The translations under genes were made by a program, and so were the position numbers. Shown piece after piece: positions 16,072-23,466 of a stretch of 64,000 nucleotides of DNA. Under the pieces are notes generated by a model. That model made no database searches, was not told the origin of the DNA, and saw nothing but the letters and a program-made list of their open reading frames with translations. The stretch's first letter is position 1. The number at the start of each line of letters is the position of its first letter. Location: positions 1 to 64,000 of the forward strand of contig JAENYF010000002.1 in assembly GCA_016841905.1 (NCBI GenBank), read 5' to 3'. Source of the DNA: Desulfoscipio geothermicus (GTDB lineage: Bacteria > Bacillota > Desulfotomaculia > Desulfotomaculales > Desulfallaceae).

Positions 16072-16095
16072 AGCTGCTTTTGGCAGCTATTTTTT
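16072..16095 (+). terminator. Terminator after cobO
   Basis: Perfect 6-bp stem AGCTGC / GCAGCT with a 5-base loop, then ATTTTTT. Confidence 0.85.
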
Positions 16096-16398
16096 AGTCT
16101 TTAGTAAAGATACTAAATGATATATGAAAAATTAATGTAACAAATAATTGGACCGTTTGCATAGAATAAATAAAGGTGGGTGTGTTGAACAATTTAACCA
16201 TCATTGCAGGAAAAAGACAACATGCAGAGAATTTATATATAAATCCCAGTATTACCGGTGATAGCCTCCCACTTATATTAACTATTAAACTATATTTATC
16301 ATGGTTTATAGGAGCATGGAATTTTTACAGCCCAGATTGTAACTGTAGGATTGTGCCGGTAAAAATTTAAGTTGCAGTAATTCGAGGGAGGGATAATT
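16096..16398. other. Leader/intergenic region before the yabE-like gene
   Basis: About 300 bases without a supported gene. A 64-codon frame (16176-16370) follows AAAGGTGGG, but its composition looks random and I see no homology. No convincing promoter was found. GGGAGGG at 16386-16392 is the ribosome binding site of the downstream gene. Confidence 0.45.
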
Positions 16399-16407
16399 AT
16401 TAAACAA

Positions 16408-17391
16408 GTGGAGGAGTGTACCATACCCAACAACTTCTTTAATGGAAGGGTTGCGTCAGCCTTGCTAGCAGTTATGCTGTTGGTTGCGGCAATCATTTCA
16501 GCATATCAGGGAGCTCAAAAGGAAATAAACTTGTTGGTGGATGGCAAACAATGGCAAGTGCGTACTTTTAATAACTATGTTGATGGACTTTTGCAGGAAG
16601 TGGGAGTCGTCCTTGCTGAACAGGACAGGGTTACTCCCGGTACGGCTGCGGTTCTTGAGGATGGCATGACGGTTATAGTGCGTCGGGCTGTGCCGGTGCA
16701 ATTGCAGGTGGGTTATGAAAAGTACCGCCTAATGAGTTCTGCTGAAACGGTCGGAGAGCTACTTAAGGAAAAAGGTGTGGTGCTTGGGGAGCGGGATATG
16801 GTTACCCCCGGCCTTTCTACCAAGCTGGAAAAGGAAGCGTGTATTCAAGTTGACCGGATTACTACTCAGGTAATTGAAGAAAAAGTAGTTATCCCTTACA
16901 AGGTTCAGCGGAAAAATGATGCAACTTTGCTTGGAGGGATAGTCCAGGTTATCAACAGTGGCAAAGAAGGATTGGGGAAAAAGGTTTGGGAAAAAGTGTA
17001 TAAAAACGGTATGATGACGGAAAAGCGGCTTTTGGCCAGCAGTGTGTTGCATGAGCCTATAGACCGGGTGGTTCAGGTGGGTACTATGCAGGCTGTTTCC
17101 AGAGGAGGCAATACCTTAAGGTTCTCTCGCGCTTATGACATGGTAGCGACTGCTTATACCCATACCGGTAATAATACTTCTACTGGCGTAAGTCCTTATG
17201 TGGGGGTTGTGGCAGTGGACCCGTCGGTTATTCCGATGGGCAGCCGGCTGTATGTTGAAGGGTATGGTTACGGCAGGGCAATGGATAAAGGTTCGGCCAT
17301 CAAAGGGAACCGTATTGATGTTTTTTTGGATACCCAAAGTCAGGCCTTAAGTTGGGGAAGGCGTTCGGTGAAGGTATATTTGCTTGAATAA
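16408..17391 (+). CDS. YabE-like cell-wall protein with DUF348, G5 and 3D domains
   Basis: Resuscitation-promoting-factor-like secreted protein, likely peptidoglycan acting. Seen: N-terminal membrane anchor or signal (LLAVMLLVAAIISAY), two DUF348 repeats (about 40-85 and 95-140), a G5-type segment (about 145-225), and a C-terminal 3D domain with MVATAYTHTG, AVDPSVIPMGSRLYV and GNRIDVFLDT; the Asp residues of that domain are present. Start: the GTG given is 15 bases from GGGAGGG. ATT at 16399 is exactly six bases away, so a rare ATT start adding three codons is possible. Precedes rsmA, as yabE does in B. subtilis (minus rnmV). Confidence 0.9.
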   Translation: MEECTIPNNFFNGRVASALLAVMLLVAAIISAYQGAQKEINLLVDGKQWQVRTFNNYVDGLLQEVGVVLAEQDRVTPGTAAVLEDGMTVIVRRAVPVQLQVGYEKYRLMSSAETVGELLKEKGVVLGERDMVTPGLSTKLEKEACIQVDRITTQVIEEKVVIPYKVQRKNDATLLGGIVQVINSGKEGLGKKVWEKVYKNGMMTEKRLLASSVLHEPIDRVVQVGTMQAVSRGGNTLRFSRAYDMVATAYTHTGNNTSTGVSPYVGVVAVDPSVIPMGSRLYVEGYGYGRAMDKGSAIKGNRIDVFLDTQSQALSWGRRSVKVYLLE

Positions 17392-17417
17392 AAAAGGAGG
17401 CTAATGCCTCCTTTTTT
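17390..17417 (+). terminator. Terminator after the yabE-like gene
   Basis: Stem AAAAAGGAGGC / GCCTCCTTTTT with a TAAT loop; the T-run forms part of the stem. Confidence 0.88.
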
Positions 17418-17479
17418 ATTTTCATGGCTAAACTGGTATGATAGAGGTAAATTTGTTATAAAATTTGCGGAGGTATAAT

Positions 17480-18349
17480 ATGTTCGACCCTACATCACCA
17501 AGTGTCGTAAAAGATTTATTGCAGCGTCACCAGTTTAGAATTAAAAAAAAATTTGGGCAAAATTTTTTAATAGACGGTAATATTATAAGTAAGATATTGT
17601 TTGCGGCTGATTTGAATAATATGGATATAGTGGTGGAAATCGGCCCGGGGGTGGGTGCTCTTACTTACCGACTGTCTAAAATAGCTAGGCAGGTGTTTGC
17701 CGTGGAAATTGACCGCACTGTACTGCCATTGTTGAGCGAAACGCTGGAAGGACAGGAGAATGTAGCGTTGATTGAGGCAGATGCTTTAAGAATTAACTTC
17801 GACCAGTTAGTACAGGAACGAACCAGTAATTTAGCAGGAGGGTATAAGGTGGTAGCAAACTTGCCGTATTATATTACTACCCCCTTAATTATGCATTTAC
17901 TAGAAGGACATTCCGGCGTTCGAAAAATAATTGTAATGGTTCAGGAGGAGGTTGCCAGGCGGCTTACGGCTTCCCCGGGTACTAAGGATTACGGGGCTCT
18001 AACTGTTGCTGCAAATTATTATGCGGCGGTAGAGATGGCATTCAAGGTGCCTCGCACTGTATTCTTGCCGCGGCCGGAAGTGGACTCGGCAGTGGTAAGC
18101 ATGACGGTAAGGGAAATTCCGGCGGTAAATCTTATAAATCAGCATATTTATTTTGCCCTGGTTAAGGCCACCTTTCAACAGAGACGCAAAACATTACTTA
18201 ATGCATTGAGCAGCATGGATAAGGACTTTCCGAAGGATAGATGGCTTGATATTTTTAAGCAGGCTGATATTGATCCGGTGCGTCGAGGTGAGACGCTTAA
18301 TATACAGGAGTTTGCACGCTTAGCCGATGCCTATGCTAATAACAGGTAA
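17480..18349 (+). CDS. rsmA: 16S rRNA dimethyladenosine transferase
   Basis: KsgA/RsmA, dimethylating A1518 and A1519 of 16S rRNA during 30S maturation. Seen: KKKFGQNFLIDGNI, SAM motif VVEIGPGVGALT, catalytic NLPYYITTP and the C-terminal FQQRRKTLLNAL. Start ATG 17480 follows GGAGGT by five bases; an upstream in-frame TTG is ignored. 289 residues. The ribonuclease M5 gene that precedes it in B. subtilis is absent. Confidence 0.97.
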   Translation: MFDPTSPSVVKDLLQRHQFRIKKKFGQNFLIDGNIISKILFAADLNNMDIVVEIGPGVGALTYRLSKIARQVFAVEIDRTVLPLLSETLEGQENVALIEADALRINFDQLVQERTSNLAGGYKVVANLPYYITTPLIMHLLEGHSGVRKIIVMVQEEVARRLTASPGTKDYGALTVAANYYAAVEMAFKVPRTVFLPRPEVDSAVVSMTVREIPAVNLINQHIYFALVKATFQQRRKTLLNALSSMDKDFPKDRWLDIFKQADIDPVRRGETLNIQEFARLADAYANNR

Positions 18350-18369
18350 ACACAAAGGAGATGGACTAA

Positions 18370-18840
18370 TTGTTTTTCATCAGTCCTTCCAAGGGGAAGT
18401 TATCATTTGTTGAAATGATGGATGATGTAATCACTTATATCAAGGGTCTGCCTAGTTCATCTTACAAAATTATCATTGGCACTGATTCTATGGTTAGAAA
18501 TGAAACTTGTTTTGTAACTGCCGTTGTGGTGCACCGCTTGAGTAAGGGGGCTAGGTATTATTATCGAAAAAAAAAGCAGCGTAAGATTAAGAGCCTGCGT
18601 CAAAAAATATTTTATGAAACAGCCCTCAGTCTGGAACTAGGTGGGAAAATTACTGAATATTTCTCGGAAAGTGGTTTTGCTGAATTGCCGGTTGAGGTTC
18701 ATATTGACGTGGGGTTTCAAGGTGAAACCCGTGATTTAATTAAAGAAGTTGTGGGTATGGTTATTGGCAGTGGCTTTCAGGCTAAAATTAAACCCGATGC
18801 CTACGGTGCATCTTCTGTAGCGGATAGGCACACTAAATAA
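18370..18840 (+). CDS. RNase H-like DUF458 protein (YkuK-type)
   Basis: Member of the DUF458 family with a predicted ribonuclease H-like fold; no biochemical role known to me. Seen: IIIGTDSMVRNETCFVTAVV (first acidic position of an RNase H-like core), VEVHIDVGFQG and a C-terminal KPDAYGASSVADRHTK, the conserved family end. TTG start after AAAGGAGATGG. 20 bases after rsmA, likely cotranscribed. Converges with the glycosyltransferase gene two bases on. Confidence 0.88.
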   Translation: MFFISPSKGKLSFVEMMDDVITYIKGLPSSSYKIIIGTDSMVRNETCFVTAVVVHRLSKGARYYYRKKKQRKIKSLRQKIFYETALSLELGGKITEYFSESGFAELPVEVHIDVGFQGETRDLIKEVVGMVIGSGFQAKIKPDAYGASSVADRHTK

Positions 18841-18842
18841 GA

Positions 18843-19628
18843 TTAATGCCTACTCCTAATCAAGTCCAAGCGCCGTTCCTGGTGATAGCCGATATAGGTC
18901 TGGCCGTGTAAAGACCTAGGGCCAACTTGGCCGTCATTAGCGTGCAGGGCGGATATGCAATCACCAATAATAGTTTCCGTAATTTTGCTGGTGTGGTCGG
19001 CGCTGCGCAGGGGTGAACCTAACTGCGTGTGGATAATCTCTGTGGCTATCCCAATGTGCAGGCCGGTCCGGGCTGCCTTGGCCAATAGCATAGGGGGTAT
19101 GGCAAAATCAACGGGGCTTGTCAACCGGAGCAGTCTGCTGGAAACAGCGTGGGGACCATGAGATGGTGTTGCCGTGCCAATAATATTGAATATTTGCAAG
19201 CTGCGATTTAGCCCTTCCCTCACTTTAAGGAGACAGGCAGCCGGTGGGCTAATATCAAGCTTTGCATTTATTGGGTAACAATTGGTTAGGGCTAGATCCA
19301 GTCCTTGTTCCTGAACAGCTAGAACTAATTTGGTCAGCATTTCTTTATTGGCACCGTACATATCACCGTCTACAAACAATACCCCATCAGCCCCTAACCG
19401 TACTGCTTCTACCGCACCTACTGCACGGGGTACATCTATGCCCAGTGGTTCATCAAAGCATAATGGAGCTAGGAGAGGGCAATTTAATTGTTCTAAAACG
19501 TCCATAGAATTATCAGTGCAGCCGTTAAGCACGGGTATAATGCAATCTAAATACTCAACAGGCAAATTGTCTATAACTTTTCCTAGGCTTTTTGCTTCAT
19601 TTTTAGCCGGTATTACTGCAACAAACAC
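18843..19628 (-). CDS. Family 2-like glycosyltransferase
   Basis: GT-A fold transferase; sugar and acceptor unknown. Seen: VAVIPAKNEAKSLGKVIDNL at the N-terminus (nucleotide-binding start of GT2), LNGCTDNSMDV, and a DxD-like metal site GVLFVDGDMYG near residue 90. The C-terminal part resembles glucosyl-3-phosphoglycerate synthase-like proteins only loosely. No membrane segments, so a cytoplasmic enzyme is likely. GTG start behind GAGGAGGC. It stands alone on the minus strand between rsmA-DUF458 and yabG. Confidence 0.85.
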   Translation of the reverse strand: MFVAVIPAKNEAKSLGKVIDNLPVEYLDCIIPVLNGCTDNSMDVLEQLNCPLLAPLCFDEPLGIDVPRAVGAVEAVRLGADGVLFVDGDMYGANKEMLTKLVLAVQEQGLDLALTNCYPINAKLDISPPAACLLKVREGLNRSLQIFNIIGTATPSHGPHAVSSRLLRLTSPVDFAIPPMLLAKAARTGLHIGIATEIIHTQLGSPLRSADHTSKITETIIGDCISALHANDGQVGPRSLHGQTYIGYHQERRLDLIRSRH

Positions 19629-19660
19629 GGTATTGCCTCCTCTTTGTGAACATAAATAAG

Positions 19661-19672
19661 AACACTAGTGTT
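19661..19672. repeat. Perfect 12-base palindrome upstream of the glycosyltransferase gene
   Basis: AACACTAGTGTT, centred about 38 bases upstream of the minus-strand start; a possible operator, nothing more can be said. Confidence 0.35.
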
Positions 19673-19692
19673 TTTATATGGTAATTTAAAGT

Positions 19693-19741
19693 ATGCCGTC
19701 CTATGGTGAAAGTTTCTTAACCATGGGACGGCATTTTATTT
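19693..19741 (+). terminator. Strong orphan hairpin between divergent genes
   Basis: 15-bp stem (19693-19707 with 19720-19734, one T-G wobble), 12-base loop, then TTTATTT. It has the form of a plus-strand terminator, but the only gene immediately upstream on that strand ends 850 bases earlier. It may stop read-through from rsmA or end an unseen transcript antisense to the glycosyltransferase. Confidence 0.65.
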
Positions 19742-19753
19742 GCCCGGTAATTC

Positions 19754-19782
19754 ACACCTTAGCCCTGTTAATTCATAAGATG
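19754..19782 (+). promoter_or_regulatory. Candidate sigma-K promoter of yabG
   Basis: AC at 19756-19757 within CACACC, 16-base spacer, CATAAGATG (19774-19782), one base off the sigma-K -10 CATAnnnTA. B. subtilis yabG is sigma-K dependent, which agrees. Confidence 0.45.
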
Positions 19783-19808
19783 TAGAAAAACAATGGAGGG
19801 GCTGATCA

Positions 19809-20687
19809 ATGCTGGATATAAAAGTTGGTGATGTAGTAGGGCGAAAGTCATACGGACTTGATATTTATTTTAAGGTAATGGATATTTACGAGGATGAAGA
19901 TGGTAACCAAATAGCGCGCTTAAATGGTCTGGACATGAGGCTTTGTGCGAATGGGCTGCTTTCCGATTTAGTTAAAATTGAACCAGGAAAATTGGCAGAT
20001 TACTGGCGGATGACGATGAGTAAAAATCACGAGGCCATGCGTAGGGTTTTTATGCGCCGCCAGAAGGACCGGGAAACTTTAATAATGCGGTCGGTACCTG
20101 GGAAAGAAAAGGGGGAGCTGGAAAGCTTTGATGTTCCAGGACGGGTGCTGCATATCGATGGTGACGGTGACTATCTTGATTTGTGTATGACCACATACCG
20201 TCAGTTACAAATACCGGCTGAGGGTTTTAATATCCCAGAAAATATGCAGGCACAAAAAGTATATGACTTACTCGTGGAGCACCGGCCTGATCTACTGGTG
20301 CTTACCGGACACGACGGTTTCAAAAAAGGTACCAAGGATTTTTCAGATATAAATAATTATTACAGCTCCAGTCATTTCGTAACTGCTGTGAAAGAAGCGC
20401 GTCGTTACGAAAAAAGCAGGGATGATCTGGTTATATTTGCCGGAGCCTGTCAGTCCCATTATGAATCGCTGCTTGATGCAGGGGCCAATTTTGCAAGTTC
20501 CCCCCAGCGTGTTTTGATACATGCTTTTGATCCAGTGTTTGTTATGGAAAAAATTGCTTACACATCTCTTTATGATCCAATAAGCCTGCAGGACATTATA
20601 ACTGGCACCATAACCGGATTTGATGGTATTGGTGGCATGGAAACTAGAGGCAGGTACCGTATGGGGGTTCCTCGCTCCCCTTACTAA
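19809..20687 (+). CDS. yabG: Sporulation-specific cysteine protease YabG
   Basis: Processes spore coat proteins late in sporulation (B. subtilis) and cortex-lytic precursors in clostridia. Seen: N-terminal SH3-like part IKVGDVVGRKSYGLDIYFKV, then LLVLTGHDGFKKGT with His at 168 and IFAGACQSHYES with Cys at 214, the likely catalytic pair. Length 292 is normal. GGAGGGG precedes the ATG. Confidence 0.94.
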   Translation: MLDIKVGDVVGRKSYGLDIYFKVMDIYEDEDGNQIARLNGLDMRLCANGLLSDLVKIEPGKLADYWRMTMSKNHEAMRRVFMRRQKDRETLIMRSVPGKEKGELESFDVPGRVLHIDGDGDYLDLCMTTYRQLQIPAEGFNIPENMQAQKVYDLLVEHRPDLLVLTGHDGFKKGTKDFSDINNYYSSSHFVTAVKEARRYEKSRDDLVIFAGACQSHYESLLDAGANFASSPQRVLIHAFDPVFVMEKIAYTSLYDPISLQDIITGTITGFDGIGGMETRGRYRMGVPRSPY

Positions 20688-20744
20688 GCAGTAACCCTTT
20701 TCCACTGCCATGAATAAAATGCCATCAATAAAGGAGGTGTAGTT

Positions 20745-21746
20745 ATGGAAAGGCATTATCGCGTCCTCGATAAGGTGCAGAGCCGTATTTTAAGAATGCC
20801 TAATGTTATTGGTGTAGGCGTGGGTTATAAGCAGGTAGGTCTAACTCGAACTGAAAAACCTGCGATTATTGTTTTTGTAGAAAAAAAATTACCTGCAGCC
20901 GAGTTAAGTCGCAGTGAAAAATTACCTGGAAAGATAAACGGTTTGGAGACTGACGTTATAGAAATTGGCCGGGTCAGACTGTTAGAAAGGGATATGAAAA
21001 TGCGCCCAGCTCTTCCTGGTAGCAGTATAGGTCATTATAAGATCAGTGCCGGGACATTTGGCGTAGTCGTTAAAGATAAAAAATCTGGTGAAAAGTTAAT
21101 TTTGTCTAACAATCATATCTTGGCTAATGCCTCAAATGGCAGCGATAAACGGGCAAATCTGGGTGATGCAATCTTACAGCCGGGACCTTATGACGGGGGA
21201 AGGCAAAGTGACAAGATTGCAGAACTGGTCAGATTTGTTCCATTAATTAGAACTGCCCAGCCCTCTGATTGCCCGGTGGCAGCGGAAGTTGCCAATATTG
21301 GTAACTGGTTTATTAAGCTGATACGGCCGGCATATGAAATGCGCTTTTATAAATATAGCAGCACAACTAACATAGTAGATTGCGCAGTGGCTAAGCCGGT
21401 AAATGCCAAATTAATTGGCGAGGATATAGTTGAGTTAGGTGCGGTGTCCGGGGTAGGGGTTGCTCAAGAAAATATGTGGGTGCAAAAAAGCGGTCGGACT
21501 ACCGGAGTAACCTCTGGGCAGGTTACTGCTATGGGTGTTACTTTAAAAGTAAGCCTATCAGATGAAGAATCAGGCTGGTTTAGTGATCAGGTCGTAGCCG
21601 ACTTATTTTGTCAGCCTGGTGATAGTGGTTCGTTGATTATAGATAAAGAAAACAAAGCAGTAGGCCTTTTGTTTGCCGGTTCAAATTCTCATTGCATATT
21701 TAACCGCATACAGAATGTAATTAATTTATTGGAGATTGAATTTTAG
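20745..21746 (+). CDS. Trypsin-like serine protease without signal peptide
   Basis: Chymotrypsin-fold protease. Seen: LSNNHILAN with catalytic His124, VDCAVAKP with Asp212, and QPGDSGSLII with Ser294, so the triad is complete. An N-terminal domain (MPNVIGVGVGYK ... PAIIVFVEKKLP) is the lead domain often seen in this bacterial family. No signal peptide or membrane helix, so it acts in the cytoplasm or inside a developing spore compartment. AAGGAGGTG precedes the ATG. It lies 57 bases after yabG in the same direction, so a role in spore morphogenesis or germination is a reasonable inference, unproven. Confidence 0.85.
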   Translation: MERHYRVLDKVQSRILRMPNVIGVGVGYKQVGLTRTEKPAIIVFVEKKLPAAELSRSEKLPGKINGLETDVIEIGRVRLLERDMKMRPALPGSSIGHYKISAGTFGVVVKDKKSGEKLILSNNHILANASNGSDKRANLGDAILQPGPYDGGRQSDKIAELVRFVPLIRTAQPSDCPVAAEVANIGNWFIKLIRPAYEMRFYKYSSTTNIVDCAVAKPVNAKLIGEDIVELGAVSGVGVAQENMWVQKSGRTTGVTSGQVTAMGVTLKVSLSDEESGWFSDQVVADLFCQPGDSGSLIIDKENKAVGLLFAGSNSHCIFNRIQNVINLLEIEF

Positions 21747-21791
21747 TGCGGAACGGGGGCTAAGGAATAATGCCGGGAGGAGGTTTGATAG

Positions 21792-22184
21792 GTGATAGTT
21801 TATCAGAGTAGCGATGTAGCCCTCACTTTTTTTAATGATATTCCTGCTATTGGCCCCTGCTTACCAAATAAGGAAGATGCCATTAAAGTGGCGGAAAGCT
21901 ATATGAAATTAATTGATAAGTTAGCCAGGGGGGAAAAGGGTAACCCGCGCTGTCGCATTAGTTTTTTAAAGCAAACCGACGGTCTCTATACATTGATATT
22001 GAGGGGTTCAGATATGGCTTTAGAGACTCTGAGTAATTTGGATGAGTTGATGCTACTGCGTTTTAAAAAAGGACTGAAAACAAAATTATTCATTTTAACC
22101 TGTTTTTTTAACGATCAAGATGATAATGTGGTATGCCTTGCTCTTACTGAAGGGGTGGGTGCAGTACTCTATTCTCCGGGATAA
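21792..22184 (+). CDS. Conserved-looking protein of unknown function
   Basis: Not recognised. 130 residues, mixed alpha/beta character, no membrane segment, no obvious motif. Clear GGGAGGAGGT ahead of a GTG start and coding-like codon use. Lies 45 bases after the serine protease gene and is closed by the inverted repeat at 22200-22227, so it is probably in the yabG-protease unit. Confidence 0.7.
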   Translation: MIVYQSSDVALTFFNDIPAIGPCLPNKEDAIKVAESYMKLIDKLARGEKGNPRCRISFLKQTDGLYTLILRGSDMALETLSNLDELMLLRFKKGLKTKLFILTCFFNDQDDNVVCLALTEGVGAVLYSPG

Positions 22185-22199
22185 GGAATAATAGCCAAA

Positions 22200-22227
22200 G
22201 GTACCGGGTGAAACAACACCCGGTACC
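22200..22227. terminator. Perfect inverted repeat, terminator-like hairpin
   Basis: 11-bp stem GGTACCGGGTG / CACCCGGTACC with a 6-base loop AAACAA, 16 bases after the stop codon. No T-run follows, so it may stabilise the mRNA end rather than terminate. Confidence 0.6.
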
Positions 22228-22439
22228 ATGTTATGCCATTTGGCCGTTATTTAGTGACAACAACATTTTCATTCCAGATACTATTAATTTATTATATTTT
22301 ATGGAGAATCACCTTAATTTGCCCAAATTACAATACATAACTCATGCTGGTATCATTAATTTCAACTACTATGAATTGGACGAGCATGCCTTGTATGGAT
22401 ATGTAAAAAGCTATAACAAGAGAGGGGAGAGACAATAAG

Positions 22440-23327
22440 TTGCGAACCAGGAACATATGGATTACGCTGATTCCTTTACTGGCGGTACTAGTGGCGGTTT
22501 TATTAGTGGCCGGGCCTGTATGGGCTGTAGACGAACTTGTTGAAAAGGTTGATAACAACTTGGTGCTGGTTGAGGAGATGTCAAACGAGGCAAACGTGAT
22601 TTCAGATGATGTGGTATTTGCTGTTAAATTAGGTCTATCACTAGCCGTAGGCGGTGTCGAAGGGGCTGAATTATCGGCAGAGGCTAACGCATTGATTAAA
22701 TTAATTAATAATGAGCGAGTAAAAGCCGAGCTTAAGCCGCTGGTTGCGGACAATATGCTTACAGTGCTGGCTCGGTTAAAAGCCTTTGATATGATGGAGA
22801 GGCAATACCTTGGGCATTACTCCCCCATTTACGGCACTGTTGAAGATATGTTAAATGAGGCTAAGGTAGACACCTGAGTCAATTCCGCAGCCAGCACCAC
22901 AAGCAGATCCTGTACCACAGCCAAGCAACGGTTCAGGTATTAATTCTATGTCGTCTGACGAGCAGCAGATGTTCCAATTAGTTAAAGAAAGAGCTAAATA
23001 CGGAATTTTCCGCTTAAGGTAAACAATAAGCTAATCGAGTTAGCCCGGTTAAAGGCTCAGGATATGATTAGTAAAAATTATTTCAGCCATACTTCACCCA
23101 TTTATGGTTCACCCTTTGACATGATGAGTAAATTTGGGGTCAAGTACAGCTATGCCGGTGAAAATCTAGCGGGTGCACCCGCAGTGAGCACAGCTCACGA
23201 AAATTTGATGAATTCCACTGGGCATAGAAAAAATATTTTAAACAATAATTTCGCCGAGGTGGGCATAGGTATTGTAAACGGTGGACCTTACGGCAAGATG
23301 TTTGTGCAAATGTTTATGCAGCCCTAA
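22440..23327 (+). pseudogene. Secreted CAP (SCP/PR1) domain protein, disrupted by two frameshifts
   Basis: CAP-superfamily (YkwD-like) secreted protein, broken here. Frame 1 (22440-22877, TTG start after GAGGGGAG) has a signal peptide ending near VWA and the first half of a CAP domain (LIKLINNERVKAELKPLV ... GHYSPIYGT). It stops at TGA 22875. Another frame continues with a Pro-rich linker beginning PESIPQPAPQ and then QQMFQLVKERAKYGI. The first frame resumes near 23010 with PLKVNNKLIELARLKAQDM, SHTSPIYGS, YAGENLAG and STGHRKNIL to 23327. The two shifts compensate. The first half-domain looks like a duplication of the second domain's N-terminal half. Either a pseudogene or two sequencing errors. 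Confidence 0.85.
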
Positions 23328-23345
23328 CTAAAAAATAAGCTCGCT

Positions 23346-23378
23346 AACAGAAGGACTATAATAATCCTTCTGTTTTTT
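23346..23378 (+). terminator. Terminator after the CAP gene
   Basis: ACAGAAGGA / TCCTTCTGT 9-bp stem, 9-base loop, TTTTTT. Confidence 0.88.
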
Positions 23379-23392
23379 ATTTTTATTTACAT

Positions 23393-23406
23393 AGACAATA
23401 TTGTCT
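23393..23406. promoter_or_regulatory. 14-base palindrome abutting a sigma-E promoter, possible SpoIIID site
   Basis: AGACAATATTGTCT is a perfect palindrome ending one base before the -35 box of the next promoter. ATAGACAA at 23391-23398 matches the first eight positions of the B. subtilis SpoIIID consensus WWRRACARNY. Confidence 0.4.
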
Positions 23407-23434
23407 GCACATTTTAAACATTCCCTCATATATT
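23407..23434 (+). promoter_or_regulatory. Candidate sigma-E promoter of the SipL-like gene
   Basis: GCACATT (6/7 to KMATATT), 13-base spacer, CATATATT (7/8 to CATACAHT). 32 bases before the ATG at 23467. Confidence 0.6.
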
Positions 23435-23466
23435 ATTATAGAACTCTCATGAAAGGAGGAGATTGT

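Noticed and set aside
16176-16370. 64-codon frame before the yabE-like gene
   Set aside because: A GTG/TTG start behind AAAGGTGGG exists, but the composition looks random and no homology is apparent.
22208-22438. 76-codon frame ahead of the CAP gene
   Set aside because: Its start lies inside the loop side of a perfect hairpin; no ribosome binding site.
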